Shown: positions 11,201 to 22,442 of the stretch, one piece after another
How the letters are laid out: each line of letters opens with the position of its first letter
How positions within the stretch are numbered: the first letter of the stretch is position 1
Source: Labyrinthula sp. Ha
Taxonomy: Eukaryota > Sar > Bigyra > Labyrinthulida > Labyrinthulaceae
Reading direction: 5' to 3'
Assembly: GCA_015227615.1 (NCBI GenBank)
Contig: JAALGZ010000048.1
Span: 62,001-126,000 of the forward strand
DNA length: 64,000 nt
Translations under genes and position numbers: made by a program
The notes under the pieces: model-generated
The model's database searches: none
Told to the model about the DNA's origin: nothing
Seen by the model: the letters and a program-made list of their open reading frames with translations, nothing else

Positions 11201-14200
11201 CGGTACTTCTTGGAAAGTAACATTTCCAAAATAATTCATGACCTAAAGTTAGTTGAGAACCAAGATTAATAACATTGTATACACATGGTTCATAATCTCG
11301 TTATTATTATTATTGGTTAACTCATTTTAACTTTTTGTTAATTTAATTTGACAAAATGCAATAAACACTACACAGCTGAGCATTATTAATGCGAATCCGT
11401 AACTAAGGAAAATTAAGAAATATATAGAGTTAGAAACTGGGTAGAGTTATTATATTGTTTTCAGAGGTCTTTACCCACCGGTTTCTCTCTATTTAGCTAT
11501 CTTACCTCTTGAAAAAATATACGACTTTTCATGCATTTTTTTTTCTTAGATTTTAATAAAAATTTTATATCTTCAGCCTAAACTAAGAGACAGAGTTTTG
11601 CATTAAAAGAAAATATTTTGAAAATACACAATAGAGATTTTTGTTTGTACTTATATTTTCTACAACGTTAAATTATCATCTGGTGTAAAGTGAACCTCTT
11701 GATGCATGCGTTCAATACTAGCTAGCTAGAAGTTTCTACTTTAACAAGAACGACAGGAAAAAAACAGCTAGAAAACTTACCTGAATAACAATTTAAAAGT
11801 CTTCAATGTAGGAAGAATTTATTTTTTTAGAAAACAGTTTCTTATTTATAGACTTTTGCTCTGTTGATAGCTGGTTTCAATAATTTCCCGGTGTAGCTTG
11901 TAGAATTTTCAAAAATAGATTTAGCTCAGATAGCATCGTCATCAGCTTAAAAATAGATAATCAATACAAAGTATTCAGCAAAACTTCCCCCATGAAGTAA
12001 TAATAGTGTGTTTTGTCAAAAATGTGGTGGATAAAATTGTTGTGTTGCCGAGGTCTAGTTGTGGATCATAAGAATTTCAGTTCTTGGCTAGAATTTGTCA
12101 GCTGAAGGAGTGTAGTTTCTGAACTTATGGGTATCAATAACCCCCGTGTTTCAATTGACTCGAGATAAAGTGCTTTCTCGGTTGAACAATGTGTCGCAAA
12201 GAGCGAATTTATATCTTTGATATCTTTGTTAGTAATGTTTAACAAAATAACTAAATTTTCTCGACAAGGATTTTACCAGAATATTTCCCTCGCGAGATAA
12301 ATAGCGCGAAGCTTCTCGAGAAGTTTCTCCCATGCAGAAACTAAAATGAGAGAAATGTTTAAGGCTCTGTATTGATCAAATAATTTGAATTTACAGCCTC
12401 ACCAGCACCAACCAATAACTAAGAATTGTAACATGCGCAGTATACCATGCCTGTTCACTTTTGTTTCTTTATCGCATAATATTATACTTAGACTTTACAC
12501 ACATTAAAGTCTCAAAAGAAAAAAATCTTAACCAGAATTCAACATCATATAAAACTGTTATTAAAATAATTCTTGTATCTTGGCTCAAGTTCAATTCTAT
12601 TAATTTTGAGTACATCTTCAGAGAACTCTCTGCAAGAACTTCAAATGTTAAATAAAGTACATAATTTAGCCTAAGCTCAAATCCTTGAAAACAACAGATA
12701 TTTTTTTGCTCGGGCCAAAATGTCGAATAATTATCACAAGCAAATACTTGTATGCTTGTTTGAAATATATTTTGCAGAGCCCAAAAATTTAATTTCAAGG
12801 TTATCAGCTTTTGTAATACTCGAATAGATGCGATGTAACGTTGTATTAAACTAAGCTTAGTTCTTACACATTATAAATACAAAATTCCGAAAACTATGTT
12901 ATATATCAACACGTTCCCAGTAAAAGAAATGTGTCATGGCAAATACCTTATATTTTTACCTAATAAAAACTTAAATTCTCTTTGAAATTGTTCCCATTTT
13001 ACTATTCTTGTTATTTCTTATACTTAAACTTCAGATGCAGTTAAGCTTAGAATTTATGCTTTCTTGAAAACATGTGAATTTCACGTCATAATTTGGCTCT
13101 TTTATATCTAACTACTTTTTATAGCTTCATCGTAACCTATAAAACTTATTTTTTTAAAATTTAATCTACGAAAATTTTCTTAATTTTTTAAGATTTGAGC
13201 ATTGCAAGGTATATTTCTACTCGTTTCTTTTCAGGCCAACCTGTATTTTAGAACAATTTCTAAATAATTGCAAAGACCGTTTCTCAATGAATTTTTTGAT
13301 CTATAAGAAATGAAACATAGTTTTTGAAATAACTTTTAAATATCTTTCAAGCTATGTAAGACAATATAGGATATGAAAAGAATAAATACATGTAGAACGC
13401 AAAAATATCACCAAAATATGGCACATCGATTTTATATCGATCAGAAAACAATGAGGAAAAAGGTTGCACCACCTCTTTAAACTGTCAAGGTTAGCTCTTA
13501 TATTCAAGTCTTGCCCAGTAGTAAACAATAGTATTTTATAATCTCTGTTATTACAGGGCGATGAAAAGTTTATCAACGATTTTTCAAAGAGTGCAGTATA
13601 ATGCTCCTATTATCTACAACACCTTTTTAACTCTTCTACAAAGATTAAAACATACGACGAACTTAATCTAATACTTACTCACATAAAAACTTAGAGCATT
13701 AAATCAATATAAAGCAGAAAAAAAGCACGATTACTGAAAATAAAGCATATAGTATTTCTTAGTTTTTGTCACGAAATCTTCCTCAAATACAATATTATCA
13801 CCCACAATGTGTTTCAAATTACAAAAACCTTCTCAATCATGTGATTTGTCAGGGTATTTAATGAGGATGAGTACTTTAACCCCTAAAAAAGGCTAACTTT
13901 AAGGGTACTTTTAACTAAGTTTACAGATCTCTAGAAAAACATACATTCAAACGTAACGTCCGAAAAACAACTCTATAGATGATCTGATCCTTTTCAGGCC
14001 CTAAGGATTCACAATACCTGGCTTTTCGAACCATTTTTAAGGATGTTTTTTCTCTAGTTAAGTGTAATCGAGCTAAAATTCCCTCAGAAAAGTAAAATGT
14101 TGAAAATCTACACATCTGAAAATACGAAATCGCTCAGTTTTGCAATAATCCCCTAAACTTTTGTACTAGGGAGCCCACAACAACTAAAAGATATGATTTG

Positions 14201-15858
14201 TAACCTTTAATTCTGTTATTAGGAAAATTTTCATGTATTCTAAAGAAAAGTCGATATTGGGGTAAAATGCTGTTCTTCTAAACTTTAATCCGTGTAATAA
14301 CTCCAGAAATACTCGTCTAGAGCCCAAACAGACCTCACCAGTCGAAACAACGGGTGAATTTGGGTCTATAAACAACCTTGTTTGAGAATTGGAGTATTCT
14401 ACATAGAGTTCCTAACAATTTATCCTATTTCTAAGATCTCAGAAACTCTGAGAAAGAATGCCCTTAAATGTCAAGTATTCCTGAATGGGTGATACCAAGT
14501 AACAAAACATCCTGAAAAATGTTAGTCACCCGTAGGTATCAATAATTTAGGTTTCCTCTGAGTATAGTTCGAGGAAAATCCAAGAACTTCCCTATTAATC
14601 TCACCAATAGTTATTTCGCTTAATTTGACTTGACTCCAAACTCAACTATAAAATAGCCAAAACTGAACTTCTAATAGGTTAAATATCAATAACTTTAACT
14701 CTAACCTTATCTGGAACTAATTTTTAGTAGCTTTGAAAGGAAAAAAATAAAGTTTGAAATTTTTATTGGTTTTAATTATACAAATCCCTATCATATAATT
14801 GCAATTTCCTAAATAAAAAACATGTTTTTTCTTAAATCTTATACATGATAGAATGCTCAAAACTTAAATAAATTGATATAGTAATTAATATTATATATTG
14901 AAGAAGACGCTAATTTTCAGTTTTTTGTAAAAAGGCGTTTGTGATCGCTTTTCTGACGTATTTATGGAAAGGAAGTTATGTTGCTGCTTTTGCCTACTAA
15001 GTGGCGAGGTATTCAGGAATCTTTATCTACTCGGAAGAAACTATCGATATTCAGTTGCTCAAAAGTAATATGGAGTTTATTATAAAATTTTCAGACTGCA
15101 GATTGAGCTGATTCAAGCCATCTTCAGTGACCAACAAGCCTAAACCGAAGAATTATTACTCAAGAGAAGGTTTTAAAAAAACAACAAGTTCTTAAATACT
15201 TACTAGATATTTTTAAATTTACTTATTTATTATTATTCTAAATATTCCTACTCGTTCTAAGTCTCATTTTTTATTATTAATGTGTAACGTGCTGTTTACT
15301 TTGCTCTTATGATATTGTTTTGTTTTTGATAATGTCGTAAGCTTAAGTATACTCTGAATTTCCCAAAATATTTTTCAAATAGTATCACAAAATTATTCAA
15401 TACTATTATGATAATCGATAATCACTTGAATATACATAAATCACAAGTTAAAGAGTAGATTTTGTTGAATTTTACAATGGTAAAAGGATTTTTAACAAAA
15501 TTAAAAAAAATATTTGAATTCATGCAAATATGTTCAATCTTATTGTCTATGGAATATGTGTGAAGTTTGCACCAATTGTATTAACTCCGCATAATACTAT
15601 TGGAGTTGTTTTTCTATAAGAGAAACCTAATTTCTTATGGTCTACGTCGTTGTAACTATCCCTTTTATAAAGAATCTGTATTATAAATTAAACTCTATTG
15701 ATATAAAACTGAATTATTGTATTCTATATGTACAATTATAATATATTCATATTTTTCATTTTATTATACTCAAAGCCCAATATCATATTTCAGGTTTTAG
15801 AAGAACAAAAACTATGAAATATTATTAACAATACAATATTTGCTTTAAACCAAAAACA
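8215..15858. other. Gene-poor region, 7.6 kb
   Basis: No protein family is recognisable on either strand. Open frames are all under 110 codons and biased toward F, L, I, K and N. Two overlapping frames on opposite strands around 9090-9312 look like chance. A small GC-richer patch at about 10410-10500 contains the inverted repeat GTGGCT/AGCCAC (10447-10472). Genes made of exons as short as 20 nt, which exist elsewhere in this window, could hide here. Confidence 0.45.
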
Positions 15859-17805
15859 TTGAGAATGACATTAATAGTTTTGAAATTAATATTTTTCTTT
15901 GCCTTTATTTCCACGACACTAGCGTTTAATAGGAGAAAGACTGAGGAAAGCTTGTTAGAAAGGTTTAGCGATGGAAGCAAAGTTGTAACAGTTGACCTAG
16001 AGAATGGAGAGTATAGGGGAAGGAGCGGGTTCAAGAATGCAATGAATGAAATTGGCGTAGCTGTGGATTTTGTTGGAGATAAGCAAAGAGTACCTCTAAT
16101 TGAATTCGGAGTTCCGAATAAGTGGAAGACACCTCAACGTGTTTCTGAAATTTTAGTGAAAGCAAAGGATAACTCAGATGTCCTTAATTTGCTTGCTGAA
16201 AATAAGGTTGTATATGAAGATTCCACATCTGCTTGGTTAGACAAGAAAATGGAGCAACTTGAGCAAGACGATTTAATGTGTGAAGGACCAGAATGTGCTT
16301 CTTTGAGTCTAGAAGAGTTCTTTTCTAGTTATCAACAACTTCCAGCGATTCACGAAAGGTTTGATGCACTTTCTGAAGCCAACACAAACAGGACGTTAAT
16401 AGATTCCTTAGGAAAGAGTTATGAGGGAAGAGATTTGAAGATGATGTGGATTGGTGAAGATAAAGAAGAGTTTACCACAGATCATGAGAAGCCATTGGTT
16501 TTCTATACCTGCACGATTCATGCTAGAGAGTGGTTGACGCCCTTATATTGTACCTATATGGCGGAAAAACTTTTAGATGGGAGTGATGACAGTAATGAGT
16601 TGCTGTCTAAGTTTACGTTTGTTATTGCACCTGTTACAAACCCTGATGGATATGTTTATTCCTATACAAACGATATTTTCTGGAGAAAGACCAGAAAACC
16701 AAATAATGGTATATTTTAGCTTTCATATTTATCTCTTTAGGCACCAAATGTGTTGGTACAGATGGGAACAGAAATTATGGACCAAAGAAGCATCATTGTG
16801 GTGAAGGTGCAAGTACTGACCCATGCATGGAAGATTATTGTGGAGTGGAACCATTCGATCAACCTGAAACAGCGGCAATATCTGCATTCAGTAAAAGTAT
16901 GGCATCTAGAATTTTTGCATTCAATGACGTAGTTTTCTTATGTTCAATTATTTTCAGGTGCACTCCTTTGGCCGGTACTTTATGTCCCCATGGAGTTGGA
17001 CGACAGATCTTCCACCCGCAGAGGATTATGAGAGAATGAAAAAATGCTTTTTTGAAGTAAGAGAAACCATGTTTGAGGTTTCTCAAACTTTTTGGCAAGT
17101 AGGAGCAGGGGCAAGTGTAATTTACATTGCTGCTGGCGGAGCAGATGATTGGCATTATGGGGAACTAGGTGTAGTCTACGCAAATACTCTTGAGTTAAGA
17201 GGAGAAAGCTTTCACCCGAACACAACTGAAATTATGCCATCCAATATCGAGGCATTTGCTGGAATGAGTACCCATCTCAACTGCGCTTACAGGATAGAGT
17301 TTGCAACCGAGTCACCTGATGTTGGACCCACACCTTATCCAACCAGCTACCCGACGTTATCCTGCAGAAATGCAGAATATACTGGTGTAACCCTTGATAA
17401 TGAAACTGATGCCACCTGTGAAGAATTGAAACCATACTGCAGAGACTATCTTGATATTGTTGGAGACGTATGTCCAATTACCTGCGTATCATATTTTTGT
17501 TTTGTTATCTCTAGGATTCTTGTGAAATGTATTATGGTGGCATTCCAGGTGAAAAACCTGCGCTTACAGAAGCACCAAGTATAAGAACTGAATCTGAAAC
17601 ACCACATGATGGAAAATCTGGAAAACATGAAACGAAGAAGAACTCTAGCAATACATTTAATACTAAAACTGAAATCTTAGTTGCTGCAGGTGTGTTATTC
17701 ATGATAGGTGTCTTGGTTATAATCAAAGGAAGTAGAAAAGAAGCAAAAAATATAGAAAAGGAAGAGATTGAACCTGTAGAAAAGAGAGAAAAACTTTCTT
17801 TATAG
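15859..17805 (+). CDS. M14 zinc carboxypeptidase, ShK-like domain, membrane anchor
   Basis: Four exons (15859-16708, 16741-16928, 16958-17485, 17515-17805) joined by introns of 32, 29 and 29 nt give 618 aa in one frame. Residues 1-22 are a signal peptide. Residues about 25-120 form a carboxypeptidase propeptide-like region. The peptidase domain keeps its metal and catalytic residues: H221 and E224 in HAREW, H348 in VHSFG, R276, N293-R294 in DGNRNY, Y402 and E425 in LEL. The specificity position (I255 in bovine CPA) is D409 in GADDW, as in carboxypeptidase B, so basic C-terminal residues are the likely substrate (inference). Six cysteines at about 482-525 form an ShK-type module ending CPITC-DSC. 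A hydrophobic segment at 576-592 and a charged tail suggest a type I membrane protein. The frame ends in TAG. Confidence 0.93.
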
Positions 17806-19361
17806 AAACTGGAAGAACATTCCTCTTCATTTATTTAGTATGTTAGTATCGGATAGAGAAAAAATAAGTAAGTCCCACCGTTTTACAAAAGTGGTTCGAG
17901 TCAGTACCCTTGAAATTCACAGAGGCAATACTAATTAGAAACCTTCTCAAACTGAAGAAGGTGCAAGAAGTAAGTTATAAATCTAACTTTTGATAACAAG
18001 AAAACAGATAAGGTTTTAGTGTTTAGTAGCAGCGACAACTGCAGCAGTTCGAAGCCCATTATTTTTGTTAAAAGGAGGTAGAGATAAAGTTTAGTAAAGA
18101 GAAAAGAACAGAACTCATTATTTGCTCTGCTCCTTATATGAAACTTGTGAAATAGCATCTGGCTAAGATGTTCAAATGCCTTGTTAGCCTGAAATGATGA
18201 TGGCTCTAGATGTAGTTCAATTTAAGAAACCCTGTGTAATTATACTAAGATGTTACCTATAAGTAGCAGATTGCTGCAGAGAGAAAAATATATATTGTTA
18301 ATTAAAACAATAATGTGGCTCTGGTGCAAGGAAATATAATATAGTACTAGGTAAATCTCTCGCAAAAATTTTACTGTCTCCTTATGACTAAGTGAAAGAC
18401 GAATATCAAAGTATAGCATCTTAATACAGACTGTGTACTATTTCTTAGTTAAGAGGTTTCTTTTAATGATAATCTCACGGTATTTTGGCTTGTTTGCTCT
18501 CTCGACAAATGAAGTTCTTAGTGAGAACAAATCGACACCACTTTTAGCAAAGAAAAGCTAATGCATACAGACACAAATTATTTCAAATACTCTTCTAAAA
18601 GTGAGAACTCTAATTCTTGTTTTTTTTCAAAATTCATTAACATTGTAAAAGCAAAGGTCATCAAATTATTTCTGTGGAGTAGTTGAACCAGATACTTAAT
18701 CGAAAATCGTTTCCTCCCTGTAACTTGTTGATTAAAAAAAATAGATTCCCGTTTGGGTTATAGCAAGAATATAAACTTACTTCAAGCATTTCTAGATATG
18801 TTAGATTGCTGTTTATATTTCAATTAGACTTGTGATATCTTTTTCAAACCTTTATTAAGCTATAAGAATCGATCGCTAATATTAGTTTTAATTCTTTTCG
18901 ATTTGTAGTAGAATCAAGTAGAGTGAGAAAAATGCTGCCCAAAGAATAAATGAAATAGAATAGATAGAGCACAGAATGTCAACAGGATTACCTACATGAC
19001 AGCATACATGTGTCCCAAGGCTTATAGAAACACAGATTGATTTATACGTTTTTTTATTATGTTTAAGCCTGTTAAGGATGAGTGTATTTTATTCCTCCTT
19101 TTATTACTATATATTATGGAAAAAAACATTTTTTTACTTGAGAGTTTTTGTTTTGTAATAATATACTCTTTATGATTCTTAGCCTGTAGTGCAGTATTAT
19201 TTTGGGAACTTTGGAATATAGAGTCGTTGTGTTTTTTAAGAACTAACAATAAGCTAAAAAGGTGAAACTGCTGTTAAAGATATCTGCCTTTCGTTTATTC
19301 TGTTTCTGTGCTCCTTAAGTAACAAGAAATAGGATGGAGAATGCTTAATTAAATTATCGAA
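17806..19361. other. Intergenic, no gene recognised
   Basis: AT-rich, with only short biased frames. A GGTTCGAGTC string near 17890 resembles a tRNA B box, but no tRNA fold surrounds it. Confidence 0.5.
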
Positions 19362-20403
19362 ATGGCATTGGGTTTAACGATTGTTAGCTGGGAAAGCATG
19401 GGTCTATTAGGTCAAAATTTGACTGAAGAGTACCCACATCCATTCTTTATCGCCTGGTTTGTTCGAAGTTGCTATATCTTATCAGCGTATTGCTTTTTCT
19501 CGTGTTTAATTTAGTATTCCCCTTATTCTTATGCAAAAAAGAGTGAACTATGATATAAAGAAAATCTTTTTTATTCCTTTGGTTCATTTCATCTCTTTTC
19601 TAGGTGGATTATTATCGGTTTTAGCCTCTGCATTCTGGTATTATTCCTTACCGTTGACGATTCTTTCAGCAAATAATGCAATATATCAAGCAGTTCCTCT
19701 TTGGGTTTTTATCTTTTCAGTCATCTTTCTTAAAAAAGAACCCACAAAAAAAAAGATACTGGGATTATCAGTGTGCTTCTTTGGCGTGCTTTTAGTCTCA
19801 ATCTATACAAAATCGGAAACAAATCCTGATGGCTCCGTTCAATCCTCTACTCTAGTTGGATATATTCTCGTTTTACTTTCTGCTCTGCTTCTTTCTTGTT
19901 TTGAAGTTATGTTTGAATTTCTTTCAAATTATTTTCTCAAAAATTTTTTTGACGGCTCAGAGTTTCAACCACTCTCAAAGGATAGTGAAGACAATAGAAA
20001 AGTTGAAATAGGAGAAAAAGGTGAAAGCTTAAAAGGTGTCTTGACTCTAGTTGTATTTACTTTAGCTGGTGTTTATAATATTTTATTCTTTTGGGTTGGA
20101 ATCTATATTGTCTCCAGTTTGTTACAAGTGGAAGAGGAATTTCACTTTCCAGAAGGCAAAAATTTAAATTTGTTGTTTTTGTTTTCATTTTTCGAAGTAA
20201 TTTATAGCCTAAGTTTATTTTTTGGTATTAGTGTGAGCAGCAGTGTATTTATGTCAACAGGTCAAATATTAATAGTTCCAACTGGATATATAGTAGAACT
20301 TATTTTGCTAGGTTTTAGAAATGCTGAACATACCTTAGGAAACTATATAGGAGCACTTTTTATTATATTTGGCTTCCTTTTAGTTTCTAGGACAGAAGAT
20401 TGA
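19362..20403 (+). CDS. Drug/metabolite-type transporter (SLC35F-like)
   Basis: Exon 1 is 19362-19486 and exon 2 is 19515-20403, separated by a 28-nt GT...TTTAG intron in phase 2; together they give 337 aa. The short exon supplies the first two membrane helices, including the EEYPHPFFIAWF segment that parallels the N-K-P-F-F motif of SLC35F proteins. Exon 2 continues with about eight hydrophobic helices, including the YYSL...ILSANNAIYQAVPLW stretch typical of helices 3-4 and the VFMSTGQILIVPTGY stretch of the second repeat. A hydrophilic loop lies at about residues 195-225. The family exports or exchanges small metabolites across endomembranes; the substrate is unknown. Without the tiny intron the protein would lack its first helices. 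Confidence 0.85.
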
Positions 20404-20805
20404 AATGTATGAGAAAACATGAAGATATGAGGTATTGTTTAGAGATTCCTGAATAAGTTTTTTTAGTTTAGGAACTATTATGCTTTTGTTTCTACCGCAT
20501 GTTTAAGAATTGTGTATGTTTAATTAGTAACGTTTCAGATAACTTGGGTTATTTAACTAACTTCGTATAACATATATAGTATTTGAATTATTGTCAACAG
20601 TATGGTTACTTGTGTAAGTTAATTGAAGACCTATAGAATAATTGTAAGTAGAATAAATATCACATATGTATTTTGGGCGATCAGAAATAGAGTTAATAGA
20701 TAATAACAACATTTTGAAGACTTCATAGATTTTCGTCTAAGACACAGTTTTCGATAAGTGCAGAAACCCCTGAGTGTTAACAACGCCTTGTGAGTTTATT
20801 GCATT
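20404..20805. other. Intergenic, no gene recognised
   Basis: AT-rich DNA between the transporter gene and the stem-loop region. No coding frame or repeat was noted. Confidence 0.5.
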
Positions 20806-20997
20806 GATACTTAGCATAGTATCGGAGTTTGTGGCTTGAAGAGAGCCCTTACAAAGTCTGTGGATAGATCCCTTAGCAATAAGAGCGATCTAGTTGTATC
20901 CAATAGTTACTTTGGATACGCAGAGACGTGGAACGTAGTCGTTCTACTGTGGTAGCACGTTCTCATACGTCTGAACGCTCGAGGGTTTTCCGAGTGT
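20806..20997. ncRNA. Candidate structured RNA (tandem stem-loops)
   Basis: In about 190 nt, visibly richer in G+C than its flanks, five successive inverted repeats can be drawn without conflict. They are GATACT/AGTATC (20806-20823), TAGATC/GATCTA (20865-20892), GTATCCAA/TTGGATAC (20896-20919), a nested arm AGACGT+GAACGT+CTAC/GTAG+ACGTTC+ACGTCT (20924-20972) and ACGCTCG/CGAGTGT (20975... 20997, with one G-T pair). There is no coding frame. I cannot match it to snRNA, SRP, RNase P or tRNA. Strand is unknown. It could instead be a fold-back DNA element. Confidence 0.4.
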
Positions 20998-21710
20998 ACA
21001 AAGAATAAACTATTAGTTGCTATTGTCATTTATCTCCTAAGTAGTAACGTGTTCAAAAATATATCCACTTCTGGTTTTAACTATATAGTGTTAATTTCAA
21101 TCCAAACAAGTTTTTTCTTCTTGCATTTTAAAAATCAACAGTATTCAAACAAGAAAGAGAAGGCTTTTTTCTACCCAGTCAGACACTAAGCAGTCGAGTG
21201 TACGACTCTCTCCATACTGACTGTTTACACTTTACATAGTTATAATACAATATTACATTACTGCACAATTGGTGCAACTTTACATAATACATTTTTACTA
21301 ATACATAAGCACCGGAAACAACAGATCATAAAGCCTTAATATCTCAACAACTACTGGGAGTTAGAAGACGTTACTTATATCATTTTAAAGCTGTTTTCAA
21401 GCTCTTTCAGTTAATTTAATTTAATATAAATATCCTCATACACATATAGACGATACGGACAATTACTTGTCTAACTTACCCCATAGAGATGCATTTACAG
21501 GTAAATGAAATAGTGAAACAAAATAAGTACAATATTGTTTGAGATAACCTATCTTGGTTTATGTTTTGAACATATAAAGAATATTTTATCTGCTCTTTAT
21601 CTTTCACAAACTATTATAATAATAAATATTCTTATTATTCAAATTTCATTAATATTTGTATCGTATAGCTAACTGGAACATTATTTTTCTCAAATTGAAA
21701 ACGCAAGAAA
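20998..21710. other. Intergenic upstream of the Rho-like gene
   Basis: AT-rich DNA with no coding frame or repeat that I can support. It contains the promoter region of the GTPase-like gene that starts at 21711. Confidence 0.5.
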
Positions 21711-22442
21711 ATGCAAGAAGAGCAAAGATATTACCTAAAAATACTTCTCACAGGTAATACTTTCCATATTCACTGTCTAATTACTTTATATATTAGGAAA
21801 TGCTGACGTTGGAAAGGTTACGTTTGATGTTGAATAGACTGTAGGAAACATTTGTAGACGCTTTCTTCGATCCAGATTATGCAGACCCATACAATAGGAA
21901 ATATAGACGAAAAAGTTGTGATTTTTCATAACTTATTTCTAGCATTATCAAATTATATGTTCAAAAGTTCATATAAAGGGAATACAGTTGATGTAGATTT
22001 ATGGCCTCTTGAAGGTATATATTTTCGCAAACTCATTGATAGGTGCGATGCCTTTTGTCGATGAAATTAGTTTTCCTGACACAGATGATTTTTTTTATTT
22101 TATGTTTACATAGTTGTATTTTTTTGCTATGCTTTGGATGATAAACATTCAATAACTGCTCTTGAAGATATTTGGATACCAAGAATACAGAACTTTTTCA
22201 AAAATGAGAGAATGCCCTGTTTCATCCTTCTTGGTATGAAATCAGATTTAGTTTCTGCGGATAATGATTCAGATAAAGTTAGAGCTAAAGCGATTGGGTT
22301 AAAAAGAAAATTTAAAGCAGTTTGTGAACATACATGTTCTTCCCAAAACAAAGGGATAAGAGATATTGTCGATAAAGCAATTGCAGTTGGGTTTGAAGCA
22401 AAATATGGTAAAAAAAATAGACATCTCTGTAATATTCTTTAA
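21711..22442 (+). CDS. Degenerate Rho-like GTPase (paralogue 1)
   Basis: Six exons (21711-21753, 21797-21816, 21845-21914, 21943-22014, 22043-22087, 22114-22442) give 192 aa that align end to end with the paralogue at 26502. All five intron positions and phases are shared. Introns are 43, 28, 28, 28 and 26 nt. The Rho pattern is visible: P-loop-like GNADVGKE, switch I threonine, SFPDTD, IWIPRI, LLGMKSDL, CSS and a CAAX end CNIL. Key residues are altered: P-loop S/T is Glu, and the DxxGQ box is WPLEGA. The last intron must start with AT instead of GT (22088-22113) to keep the frame, while the paralogue has GT at that site. It is either a pseudo-GTPase using an unusual splice site or a recent pseudogene. 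Confidence 0.75.

Noticed and set aside
17880-17910. tRNA gene suggested by GGTTCGAGTC
   Set aside because: No T-stem, acceptor stem or A box at proper spacing.
21817-21857. A 41-nt second intron in Rho-like paralogue 1, restoring GKT
   Set aside because: It gives a worse alignment, and the acceptor at 21942 would then have no donor of matching phase. The 28-nt version aligns residue by residue with the paralogue and keeps every shared intron.
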